Shown piece after piece: positions 18,509 through 26,430 of a stretch of 64,000 bases of DNA (position 1 is its first letter; each line of letters starts with the position of its first letter). The notes under the pieces are model-generated. The model was not told where the DNA came from. It saw nothing but the letters and a program-made list of their open reading frames with translations, and did no database searches. Made by a program: the position numbers and the translations under genes. The stretch is taken from contig NZ_CAJXQY010000008.1 of the NCBI RefSeq assembly GCF_913058315.1, positions 1-64,000 of the forward strand, given 5' to 3'. The stretch comes from an uncultured Alteromonas sp. (GTDB lineage Bacteria > Pseudomonadota > Gammaproteobacteria > Enterobacterales > Alteromonadaceae).

Positions 18509-20040
18509 TGGCTGGCGTATTGCGTTTAGTACTGGGTGACCAACTGTCGTTTGAGATGTCCAGTTTAAAAGATTGCACAAAATCCAAAGATAAGATCCTG
18601 CTCGCCGAGGTTCGCGAAGAAGCAACCTATGTGAAGCATCACAAAAAGAAGATTGTGTTGTTATTCTCAGCAATGCGTCATTTTGCCAGGGCCCTTAAAG
18701 ATGACGGCTACGATGTTATTTACCGTCGTTATGATGATAAGGACAATCAGGGCGCATTACTTGATGAAGTGAAGCTGGCTTGTAGCCAGCATCGTTTTGA
18801 CAAAGTGGTGGTGACATTTCCTGGTGAATACCGATTGCTGAAAAGTATGCAGCAATGGCAAAACCAGCTGCAGCTGCCGGTAGAAATACGCGATGACGAC
18901 AGGTTTATTGCCACTCCCGGGCAGTTTAGCGAGTGGGCAGAGGGGCGTAAGCAATGGCGCATGGAATATTTCTATCGCGAAATGCGCAAGTTAACCGGCC
19001 TTCTGATGGAGGACGGCAAGCCCATTGGTGATAAATGGAATTACGACCAGGATAACCGTAAATCACTGCCTGCGGATGTCGCGCCGCCTAAGCCTTACAC
19101 GGTGTCTCCGGATGATATAACCCGTGAAGTCATCGACCTGGTTGAGGCTAATTTTGCTGACCACATGGGGGAGGCCAAAGATTTTAACTACGCGGTCACC
19201 CGGGACGAGGCACTTAAGGTACTCGAGCAGTTTATTGACCAGCGGTTTAGCGATTTTGGCGACTATCAGGATGCTATGCGTGAAGGCAACGTGTGGCTGT
19301 TTCATTCACATATTTCGTTTTACCTTAACTGTGGGCTGTTATTACCCATGGAAGTCATGAAAGCGGCAGAGCAAGCTTATTTCGATGGTCGTGCGCCGCT
19401 CAATGCGGTAGAAGGCTTTATTCGCCAGATTCTGGGCTGGCGTGAGTATGTACGGGGCTTTTACTGGCACTGTATGCCAACCCTTCAAAAAGAGAATTAC
19501 TTTAATCACCAGCGCAAACTGCCGGATTTTTACTGGTCAGGGCACACCAATATGAATTGCATGCGCCAGTGTATTGGCGACACCAGGCGTCACGCCTATG
19601 CCCATCATATTCAGCGCTTAATGGTGATTGGCAATTTCAGCTTATTGGCCGGTTTGTCGGTAGAAGCCGTTAACGAATGGTATTTGCTGGTGTACGCCGA
19701 TGCCTACGAGTGGGTGGAAATGCCTAATGTCAGTGGCATGATTTTATTTGCCGACGGCGGAAATCTGGCCAGTAAACCTTATGTAGCCAGCGGTCAGTAT
19801 ATCAACCGCATGTCGGATTACTGTAAGAATTGTGGTTATGCAGTGTCAAAAAAGACCGGCAAAAATGCTTGCCCGTTTAACTATTTATACTGGGACTTTT
19901 TAATCAAACACCGCGAGAAACTGGGTAATAATCACCGCATGGGACTGATTTATAAAAGCCTCGACCGAATGTCTCAGGACACGGTTGATGCCATGCAGGA
20001 ACAGGCAGAGCAACTGCTGTCGGCATTAGATGATGCGTAA
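18508..20040 (+). CDS. Iron-sulfur (6-4) photolyase / bacterial cryptochrome (FeS-BCP)
   Basis: This 510-residue protein belongs to the prokaryotic (6-4) photolyase group typified by Agrobacterium PhrB and Rhodobacter CryB, which carry FAD, a lumazine antenna and a [4Fe-4S] cluster. The start LRLVLGDQL is typical of the group. The four cluster cysteines are present at residues 351, 439, 442 and 455; from memory the PhrB set is 350, 438, 441 and 454, so the spacing is the same. RRHAYAHHIQRLMV holds the histidine region of the active site, and MPNVSGMILFADGG is another group motif. It overlaps the class I photolyase gene by one base and the DUF2256 gene by eleven. It should repair (6-4) photoproducts, complementing the CPD enzyme. 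Confidence 0.92.
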   Translation: MAGVLRLVLGDQLSFEMSSLKDCTKSKDKILLAEVREEATYVKHHKKKIVLLFSAMRHFARALKDDGYDVIYRRYDDKDNQGALLDEVKLACSQHRFDKVVVTFPGEYRLLKSMQQWQNQLQLPVEIRDDDRFIATPGQFSEWAEGRKQWRMEYFYREMRKLTGLLMEDGKPIGDKWNYDQDNRKSLPADVAPPKPYTVSPDDITREVIDLVEANFADHMGEAKDFNYAVTRDEALKVLEQFIDQRFSDFGDYQDAMREGNVWLFHSHISFYLNCGLLLPMEVMKAAEQAYFDGRAPLNAVEGFIRQILGWREYVRGFYWHCMPTLQKENYFNHQRKLPDFYWSGHTNMNCMRQCIGDTRRHAYAHHIQRLMVIGNFSLLAGLSVEAVNEWYLLVYADAYEWVEMPNVSGMILFADGGNLASKPYVASGQYINRMSDYCKNCGYAVSKKTGKNACPFNYLYWDFLIKHREKLGNNHRMGLIYKSLDRMSQDTVDAMQEQAEQLLSALDDA

Positions 20041-20182
20041 AGCCGATCTGCCCAGCAAAATCTGTGTGGTATGCCAGCGCCCGTTCGTTTGGCGTAAAAA
20101 ATGGGAAAAAAACTGGCCGGAGGTGAAATACTGCTCAAAACGGTGCAGTAGTGTCCGATCGCGACAAAAACCAACAAATTAA
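20030..20182 (+). CDS. DUF2256 zinc-ribbon mini-protein
   Basis: The protein has 50 residues with the DUF2256 pattern: a C-x-x-C pair in KICVVCQRPFVWRKKW and a second pair in VKYCSKRCSS. Two CxxC-like pairs suggest one bound zinc. The family is commonly found directly downstream of FeS-type cryptochrome genes, and here it overlaps that gene by 11 bases, so it is almost certainly co-expressed. Its function is unknown; a helper role for the photolyase is an inference from conserved neighbourhood. A second ATG directly follows the first and either could be used. Confidence 0.85.
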   Translation: MMRKADLPSKICVVCQRPFVWRKKWEKNWPEVKYCSKRCSSVRSRQKPTN

Positions 20183-20280
20183 TCGTAATGTAGTGAAACT
20201 GACATTACTTTGCTGTGATATCTTTTGCTACTATAGTTTTAGTGAGCTAATGACAGTTTGCCCAAATAGAAGCAAAAGAT

Positions 20281-21357
20281 TTGAAAACATATACGTGTCA
20301 ATGTGGTAACACTTTATATTTCGCCAACAGCCTGTGCTTATCCTGTCAGCGTCCGGTAGGTTTTTTATCGGATGCCCGGGTGATTTCCTCGTGCGATGTG
20401 GATGCCGCGGGTAACTGGATAGCCAGCCATAATGGTCAGGCTTACCGCCAGTGCAGTAACTATGTAAAACAGAATATTTGTAACTGGCTGGTACCGGTTG
20501 AGAGCGAACAGAAACTCTGCGCCTCCTGCCAACTGACCGACACCATTCCTGACCTCTCGAAACCCGATAACCGTAAACTGTGGTTTCGTATGGAGCAGGC
20601 CAAACGGCATTTGCTTTACACGCTGTATAAGCTGGAACTGCCGGTTATCGGTAAACGTCACAATCCCCGGGGATTGTCTTTTCGATTCCTTGAAGATGAA
20701 GTGGCGCAGGCGTTGTATAACCGTGAATTAACCGTGCAAAATACTGTATTAACCGGGCACAGCAATGGTGTGATCACCATTAACCTTAAAGAAGCCGAAG
20801 AAACCAAACGTCTGGCTATGCGGGAATTAATGAATGAACGTTACCGGACACTGATTGGCCACTTTCGTCATGAGTCCGGGCATTATTACTGGGATGTGTT
20901 AATTAAAAACAGCTCGTATATTGAGCCGTTCAGGGCATTGTTTGGTGATGAGCGTCAGGATTATCAGCAATGTCTGGAAACCTACTATGCCAATGGCCCG
21001 GCGGCTGACTGGCAACAAAACTGTATTAGCGCCTATGCGAGCATGCATCCCTGGGAAGACTGGGCCGAAACCTGGGCGCATTACCTGCACATGGTTGACA
21101 CCCTGGAAACCGCTAATGAATATGAAACGAGTCTGGAAAACCGTCTGTTGTCTAATCCGTTAGACCCAGACCATCCCCATACAGCAAGCTACAACGAAGA
21201 GAGTTTTGGCACCCTGATTGACGACTGGGACAAGCTGACTAATCTGCTTAACTCACTTAATAGCAGTATGGGGCTCGACGATGCTTACCCCTTTGTAATT
21301 AACCCTAAAACCCAGGAAAAGTTGCACTTTATTCACCTGTTGGTTCGTCCGCTTTAG
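20281..21357 (+). CDS. Zinc-ribbon plus zinc-metallopeptidase protein (Anbu-cluster type)
   Basis: The protein has 358 residues and a TTG start at 20281. The first ~80 residues carry cysteine pairs (TCQCG, CLSCQ, later CASCQ) that look like zinc ribbons. The second part holds HESGH at residues 197-201, a HExxH-type zinc-binding helix, and later DWAETWAHYLH, which can supply the third ligand. This matches the putative zinc-binding metallopeptidase family often encoded with Anbu, circularly permuted ATP-grasp and alpha-E proteins, a set proposed to make and cleave a peptide tag. Its 3' end overlaps the 3' end of the opposite-strand Anbu gene by 29 bases. A peptidase role follows from the motif; the substrate is unknown. 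Confidence 0.8.
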   Translation: MKTYTCQCGNTLYFANSLCLSCQRPVGFLSDARVISSCDVDAAGNWIASHNGQAYRQCSNYVKQNICNWLVPVESEQKLCASCQLTDTIPDLSKPDNRKLWFRMEQAKRHLLYTLYKLELPVIGKRHNPRGLSFRFLEDEVAQALYNRELTVQNTVLTGHSNGVITINLKEAEETKRLAMRELMNERYRTLIGHFRHESGHYYWDVLIKNSSYIEPFRALFGDERQDYQQCLETYYANGPAADWQQNCISAYASMHPWEDWAETWAHYLHMVDTLETANEYETSLENRLLSNPLDPDHPHTASYNEESFGTLIDDWDKLTNLLNSLNSSMGLDDAYPFVINPKTQEKLHFIHLLVRPL

Positions 21358-22090
21358 TCTTTTCCCAATCAAACCGTGGCAGTTGCTCAAAGGCGCGGTG
21401 CAATCCGTCTGTCCATTGTTTTTTCATGGATTTATACATCGGGCTGTTCAGGGTGTAGGTGTGATGAAAGGGCTCATCAAAGGAATCATTCTGATACATT
21501 GCCAGTTCAATGGGCGGCCCAACGGAAATATTACTGCGAATAGTTGAATCGAGCGACACCATAGCGCAGCGAGCGGCGTCTTCCAGGGTGGTGCTTTTCG
21601 CAATAATTCTATCCAGAATAGGTTTGCCGTACTTGGTTTCACCAATCTGCAGATAAGGCGTGTCCTCGGATGCGCTGATGAAATTTCCCTGCGGATAAAC
21701 ATGAAATATTTCAGCAGCCTGGCCCTCTATTTGCCCGCCCAGAATAAAGTTGGATTCGGCACTGCTTTTAGATTTTTCCATGGCCCGCTCGTGCAGCGTT
21801 TGCTCCTGCTGGCTGAGCTTACCAATGTATTGAGCCACTTCGTAAAGCTGTTTACCGTGGCGCAGGCTGAATTCTGCGTCCGGATCATTAAGATCGCGGT
21901 TAATCGCATTCATAACGGCCTGTGAAGTGGCCAGACTGCCAGAGGTCATGAGCACGCATACCCGTTCACCCGGCCAGCAATAGCGACGCATTTTGCTGTA
22001 AGTCGCGACATAATCGACGCCGGCGTTGGTTCTGGAATCTGAAGCAAATACTAATCCGCGATTAACTTTTACGGCTAAACAATAGGTCAC
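21329..22090 (-). CDS. Anbu (bacterial proteasome homologue) peptidase
   Basis: This is an N-terminal-nucleophile hydrolase of the proteasome/HslV fold. I chose the GTG at 22090 because it gives MTYCLAVKVNRGLVFASDSRTNAGVDY, placing threonine at position 2 to become the catalytic N-terminal Thr after Met removal, as in HslV and Anbu. The longer frame from 22114 would bury it. Asp in SDSRT and Lys/Arg in the following strand fit the catalytic site. Length is 253 residues, typical for Anbu. The gene is divergent from the ATP-grasp and alpha-E genes and tail-to-tail with the zinc peptidase. The family forms rings or lock-washer assemblies; substrates are unknown, but the conserved neighbourhood points to a peptide-ligation and degradation system. 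Confidence 0.88.
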   Translation of the reverse strand: MTYCLAVKVNRGLVFASDSRTNAGVDYVATYSKMRRYCWPGERVCVLMTSGSLATSQAVMNAINRDLNDPDAEFSLRHGKQLYEVAQYIGKLSQQEQTLHERAMEKSKSSAESNFILGGQIEGQAAEIFHVYPQGNFISASEDTPYLQIGETKYGKPILDRIIAKSTTLEDAARCAMVSLDSTIRSNISVGPPIELAMYQNDSFDEPFHHTYTLNSPMYKSMKKQWTDGLHRAFEQLPRFDWEKTKADEPTGE

Positions 22091-22258
22091 TGGAAACTCT
22101 CTGAAAACACACAAAAAACGATACTGATAGAATGGATGGATTCAGGGCAATTTTCCAGATCAATTTGTCATCAATTTGTCATTATTTTCGTTGCAATTTC
22201 GGCTAAAACTCGTTTAGATGGTATTTCGTATACCGAAAAAAAGCTCTAGGGATTGTAG

Positions 22259-23713
22259 ATGGCAATAAGATGGGGAAATTATCGGGCAGGCGAGTTTTAC
22301 GATGAACTCATTCGCGTTGCAAATAAACCGCGTCCTGCTGCAGAAGAAATTTGTAAATACCTGCGAAATCTCACCGACCAGGAATTAGAAGAATATAAAA
22401 CAGCCGCCAACACAGCTATCCATGTAATGGGGATTACCTTTACTGTGTATACCGAAGAAGAGGGCTCAATTGACAGAGCCTGGCCCTTCGACATTATTCC
22501 CCGCATTATCGACAAAAAAGAGTGGCAGCAAATAGAAAAAGGGCTCAAGCAGCGGGTTAAAGCGCTGAATATGTTTATTGACGATTTGTATAATGAACAG
22601 CGGATCCTGGAAGCGGGGATCGTGCCCAGAAGTTTATTGGAAGCCTCAAAGAACTTTCTGCCCGAGTGTATGGGAATCAAACCAAAGCATGGCGTATGGG
22701 CGCACATTTGTGGCTCAGATTTGGTGCGCGATCATAACGGCACCGTTTATGTACTCGAGGATAACCTGCGCGTCCCCTCCGGCGTGTCTTACATGCTTGA
22801 AAACCGCCACGTAATGAAGCGGGTTTTCCCGGATATGTTCGAGAAATATAATATCCTCCCGGTAGATGACTATCCCTCTCAGCTGTATGACATGCTTAGT
22901 CAGCTTTCACCGCGAGAGATAGAACAACCAGAGGTGGTCGTACTCACTCCCGGCATCTACAACTCCGCGTATTTCGAACACGCCTACCTTGCTCAGCAAA
23001 TGGGCGCAGAATTGGTTGTGGGAAGCGATTTAGTGGTTGATGATGACGACATTGTCTATATGCGCACCGTGGATGGGTTGTCACGGGTAGATGTAATTTA
23101 CCGTCGTATTGATGATGCCTTCCTCGATCCAGAAGCCTTCCTGGAGGACTCTATGCTTGGCGTACCTGGCCTGATGCGCGCCTGGAAAGCCGGTAACGTC
23201 GGACTGGCAAACGCGCCGGGAGCCGGGGTGGCTGATGATAAAGTTGTCTACGCGTTCGTGCCGGAAATTATTAAATTTTACCTCGACGAAGAGCCTTTAT
23301 TACCTAATGTGCCCACGTATAAATGTGTCAATAAGGAAGAGCGCGATTACGTTATCGACAATATCGAAAAAATGGTGGTTAAACCAGCAAACGAATCAGG
23401 CGGTTACGGCATGCTAATTGGACCTCATGCGACCAAAGCGGAGCGAGAGAAGTTTGTTCGCCTTATCCGTCGTGATCCGCGTAACTATGTGGCGCAGCCC
23501 ATGTTGTTGTTATCCACCGCGCCCACCTTAATAGGCACTAAAGCAGAACCGCGTCACCTCGATCTGAGACCGTTTATCTTAAGCGGTAATGACATCAGCG
23601 TGACCACCGGCGGCTTAACTCGGGTAGCGATGCGCAAAGGCTCTACTGTAGTGAACTCCTCTCAGGGTGGCGGTAGTAAAGATACCTGGATTGTAGACAT
23701 GGAGGCCGACTAA
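22259..23713 (+). CDS. Circularly permuted ATP-grasp protein (type 2)
   Basis: This 484-residue protein matches the circularly permuted ATP-grasp family that accompanies alpha-E proteins. Visible features are AWPFDIIPRII near residue 75, VYVLEDNLRVPSGVSYMLENR near 165-185 (metal/nucleotide site), VDVIYRRIDDAFLDP, and VVKPANESGGYGMLIG (glycine-rich nucleotide loop). The GSTVVNSSQGGGSKDTWIV end is also characteristic. ATP-grasp enzymes form amide bonds by way of acyl-phosphates, so this is a predicted peptide or amide ligase. The alpha-E gene starts two bases after its stop. The shared intergenic region with Anbu suggests joint regulation. The natural substrate is not known. Confidence 0.9.
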   Translation: MAIRWGNYRAGEFYDELIRVANKPRPAAEEICKYLRNLTDQELEEYKTAANTAIHVMGITFTVYTEEEGSIDRAWPFDIIPRIIDKKEWQQIEKGLKQRVKALNMFIDDLYNEQRILEAGIVPRSLLEASKNFLPECMGIKPKHGVWAHICGSDLVRDHNGTVYVLEDNLRVPSGVSYMLENRHVMKRVFPDMFEKYNILPVDDYPSQLYDMLSQLSPREIEQPEVVVLTPGIYNSAYFEHAYLAQQMGAELVVGSDLVVDDDDIVYMRTVDGLSRVDVIYRRIDDAFLDPEAFLEDSMLGVPGLMRAWKAGNVGLANAPGAGVADDKVVYAFVPEIIKFYLDEEPLLPNVPTYKCVNKEERDYVIDNIEKMVVKPANESGGYGMLIGPHATKAEREKFVRLIRRDPRNYVAQPMLLLSTAPTLIGTKAEPRHLDLRPFILSGNDISVTTGGLTRVAMRKGSTVVNSSQGGGSKDTWIVDMEAD

Positions 23714-23715
23714 CG

Positions 23716-24636
23716 ATGTTATCTAGGGTAGCAAATCATATTTACTGGATGGAACGTTATCTGGAACGCGCCGAAAACACCGCCCGTTTAATTCAGGTGA
23801 ACACCCACCTTTTACTCGATTTACCACGCAATGTAACCCTCGGCTGGGAACCCATTATCGATATGTTATCGTTTCGTGATGTGTTCTATGACCTCTATAA
23901 AGAGGCCGATGAGAAGAGCGTCATCAAATTTATGGTAACTGATACGGCCAACCCCGGGTCAATCATTAATTGTTTGGCAGCTGTACGGGAAAATGCGCGT
24001 ATTATTCGCGAAATTATTCCTTCCGAAGCCTGGGAACAAATTAATAATCTGTATATCGCGGCTAAGGCCGATGGGCAGAGTGTGTTAACCCGACGTCACA
24101 GGTTTAATTGTCTGCACCGCATTATTGTGGCTAATCAAACCATTACCGGGCTGCTTGGCGGCACCATGCTGCGCGGAGAAGGCTACGCTTTCCTGCGACT
24201 GGGTCGGCATTTGGAGCGGACTGATATGACATCGCGTATTATTGATGTACGTTCGGCATCATTATTACCGGATTTGTCCCCTGAACAATCAGCCTTTGAG
24301 AATATTCAGTGGATGGGGGTATTAAAATCTTTAACTGCATATCAGATGTATCGGCAGGAAATGCGGATCAGAATTAACCGGGCTGACGTACTGGAATTCT
24401 TAGTTAACAATGAGCAATTTCCTCGTTCGTTGCAGCACGGGCTGATGCAAATTGGTAAGTGTCTGAAAGAATTACCTCACTCAGAGAGTATATCCCAGCA
24501 GGTCAGCGCTTTGTCGGCGGAATTGCAACAACTCAATACTCACGAACTCGCCCAGGAGACCCTGCATAAAGTCATCGATGACATTCAGTTTGGCGTGGTG
24601 AAAATCCATCAGGCCATTGACGCTCAGTATTTTTAA
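23716..24636 (+). CDS. Alpha-E domain protein
   Basis: The protein has 306 residues, is all alpha-helical in appearance and has the typical alpha-E start MLSRVANHIYWMERYLERAENTARLI. The conserved LGRHLERTDMTSRIIDVR is also present. The family is named for its conserved acidic residues in helices and always lies with circularly permuted ATP-grasp proteins, sometimes fused to them, plus transglutaminase-like and Anbu proteins. It starts two bases after the ATP-grasp stop, so it is in the same operon. No transglutaminase-like gene is adjacent here. The molecular role is unknown; it probably works with the ligase. Confidence 0.9.
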   Translation: MLSRVANHIYWMERYLERAENTARLIQVNTHLLLDLPRNVTLGWEPIIDMLSFRDVFYDLYKEADEKSVIKFMVTDTANPGSIINCLAAVRENARIIREIIPSEAWEQINNLYIAAKADGQSVLTRRHRFNCLHRIIVANQTITGLLGGTMLRGEGYAFLRLGRHLERTDMTSRIIDVRSASLLPDLSPEQSAFENIQWMGVLKSLTAYQMYRQEMRIRINRADVLEFLVNNEQFPRSLQHGLMQIGKCLKELPHSESISQQVSALSAELQQLNTHELAQETLHKVIDDIQFGVVKIHQAIDAQYF

Positions 24637-24654
24637 TCTCTTAGTAAAAGGTGA

Positions 24655-24680
24655 CGGGCTGGAATTTTAAATCCAGCCCG
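24655..24680 (+). repeat. Hairpin after the alpha-E gene
   Basis: A nine-base inverted repeat (CGGGCTGGA with TCCAGCCCG) lies 18 bases after the alpha-E stop. It is long enough to stop transcription or protect the mRNA end, but it lacks a T-run, so I call it a hairpin and not a certain terminator. Confidence 0.6.
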
Positions 24681-24784
24681 GCTCTTCACCGGTCAGAATT
24701 CCCCAGGTTATTTTTTTCTGAGCTGTATTTTTTGCCGCGGGCTAACTAGGCTTAGTGTAGTGATGGTTTCTGTAGCGGTTTATC

Positions 24785-25685
24785 GTGTTCAATACTAACA
24801 ACCTTTTCAACTGTTTTTGGTGTGCTTTCAGGGTGCTTCTGGTTGCAGGGCTGCTTACGCCCAGCCAGGCTATTTGTCAGCAGCGGCTCAAACAAACCGT
24901 TCGTGTTCCTGCCCAGGTTTTTGAAGATAACACAGCACACACGTACTTCGTTGACGTACTCGAGCTGGCACTTAATAAGTGCTAACCCTGGTGGCATCGA
25001 TATCAAAATCGAGGCTGATCCGTTTAATGCCAATCAGGACCGATTGCTGCGTCAGGTAAAAGAAGGCTCAACTGACATTACCTGGGCGGTAACGTCTAAA
25101 GAGCGTGAAGCACAACACCAGGCGGTCTACTTTCCGCTGGCCAGGGGATTGCTGGGCTATCGCGTATTTGTAGTCCATCCCGACAATCAGGACGCATTTG
25201 GTAGTAAATCTCCGGCACAACTTAAACAAGCATTATCGGTACAGGGAATAGGATGGCCCGACAACGAAATAATGCGCTTTAATGGTTATCGGGTTGAAGA
25301 AGTCCCATTAAATATGATGTTTAAATTAATCGAGTCTGGAATGGCTGATTTTTTCCCTCGGTCGGTCATGGAAATAGAATATGAATTATCTGCCCGTAAC
25401 TCAGCTCAACTGGCTATTGAACCGCAACTGGCATTTTACTATCCGTCGCCTACGTATTTCTTTGTTAACAAACAAAAGCCGTCTTTCGCGAAACGCCTGA
25501 AAAAAGGCCTGGATATTGCCCTGGCCGATGGCAGTTTAACCGCACTTTATGAACAGCAACGGTTTGCTAAATCGGCACATAAAATCCTCGAGGGAAGACA
25601 GATTATATCACTGACAAACCCCATTCTAACGCCTCAATCAAAGCAAACCCTCAAGCAGTATAAACACTTCTTGCTGCAACATTAA
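24785..25685 (+). pseudogene. Periplasmic solute-binding-like protein, broken by a frameshift
   Basis: A GTG at 24785 begins a protein with a signal-peptide-like N-terminus (FRVLLVAGLLTPSQAIC). It runs to ...VDVLELALNKC and stops at 24985. The continuation, NPGGIDIKIEADPFNANQDRLLRQVKEG onward to 25685, is in the next frame. Skipping one base near 24977-24979 joins LALNK to ANPGGIDI, giving about 299 residues. The joined protein looks like the family-3 periplasmic binding fold: ITWAVTSKEREAQ, then LLGYRVFVVHPDN, MIESGMADFFPRS and a C-terminal LKKGLDIALADGSL. Such proteins bind amino acids or similar solutes, or act as stand-alone sensors. A real one-base insertion or a sequencing error would both explain this; the reading after the break is otherwise intact. 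Confidence 0.75.
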
Positions 25686-25737
25686 AAGCTTTAATAATCA
25701 GTGGTATAGGTTTTTATTCACTATTTTAACTTCCATT

Positions 25738-25756
25738 TATAGACGACCAGTCTATA
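25738..25756. promoter_or_regulatory. TetR-type operator 1 upstream of acuR-like gene
   Basis: This is a perfect palindrome with seven-base arms TATAGAC / GTCTATA and a five-base centre. Its centre is 22 bases from that of the second palindrome. The TATAAT-like bases overlapping its right edge suggest it covers the promoter, so the TetR protein encoded 34 bases later probably represses itself and acuI. Confidence 0.75.
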
Positions 25757-25761
25757 ATAAC

Positions 25762-25776
25762 TAGACGTTCGGTCTA
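25762..25776. promoter_or_regulatory. TetR-type operator 2 upstream of acuR-like gene
   Basis: Arms TAGAC / GTCTA with a five-base centre share the core of operator 1, spaced two helical turns from it, so two dimers could sit on the same DNA face. It ends 13 bases before the regulator start codon. Confidence 0.72.
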
Positions 25777-25789
25777 AAAACGAGATGTT

Positions 25790-26416
25790 ATGCAGCAGAA
25801 TCGCCGGGGCAGGCCACCAAAATCAGCCCGAAATTTTGACGATACCAAAGAAGCCTTACTGCTGGCCGGTATGGCCATACTGACTGAGCGCGGATTCAAC
25901 ACGGTAGGCATCGAAATGATCCTCAAGCGTGTCGGTGTGCCTAAAGGCTCGTTTTATCATTACTTTAAAAACAAAGACGACTTCGGCCTGCAGGTGATAG
26001 AACGGTATGACCAGTATTTCTGCGCCAAGCTAAGACGCTGTTTGGCTTCTAGTCCCACCCAGCCGCTGGCTGGTATCAGCACATTTGTGCAGGAAGCGAT
26101 TGATGGCATGGAAAAGTACCGGTTTAGCCGGGGTTGCCTGATTGGCAATTTTGGTCAGGAAATGCCGATATTGGCGGAGTCATTTAAGGTGCCGTTGGCA
26201 CAATGCCTGAAAAACTGGACATCCATGCTGGCCCATAACCTCGAGCAGGCAAAGGTACTTCGCCTTATCTCTGAAGAGACTGACTGTTTACAGCAGGCCG
26301 AGTTTTTCTGGATTGGCTGGGAGGGCGCTATCCTTACCGCTAAAGTCATGCAATCCAGTTCACCCATGCAAAAATTTGCCGATGGATTTATCCATCAACT
26401 TACTGTCAAACGTTAA
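25790..26416 (+). CDS. TetR/AcrR family regulator, AcuR-like
   Basis: This 208-residue repressor has an N-terminal helix-turn-helix of the TetR type (residues ~15-62: TKEALLLAGMAILTERGFNTVGIEMILKRVGVPKGSFYHYFKNKDDF) and a C-terminal ligand domain. The RGRPPKS leader and the C-terminal pattern MEKYRFSRGCLIGNFGQEMP resemble AcuR, which senses acrylate in DMSP-degrading marine bacteria. It precedes acuI by 14 bases with a strong ribosome site between them, and two matching palindromes lie just upstream. Together these support an autoregulated acuR-acuI operon induced by acrylate or acryloyl-CoA. Ligand identity is inference from context. Confidence 0.85.
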   Translation: MQQNRRGRPPKSARNFDDTKEALLLAGMAILTERGFNTVGIEMILKRVGVPKGSFYHYFKNKDDFGLQVIERYDQYFCAKLRRCLASSPTQPLAGISTFVQEAIDGMEKYRFSRGCLIGNFGQEMPILAESFKVPLAQCLKNWTSMLAHNLEQAKVLRLISEETDCLQQAEFFWIGWEGAILTAKVMQSSSPMQKFADGFIHQLTVKR

Positions 26417-26430
26417 CCCAGGAGGGCACA

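Noticed and set aside
22091-22114. Longer Anbu start
   Set aside because: It would place eight residues before the catalytic threonine; the GTG at 22090 puts Thr at position 2 as the family requires.
24655-24680. Rho-independent terminator after the alpha-E gene
   Set aside because: The stem is perfect but no T-run follows, so it is listed as a hairpin only.
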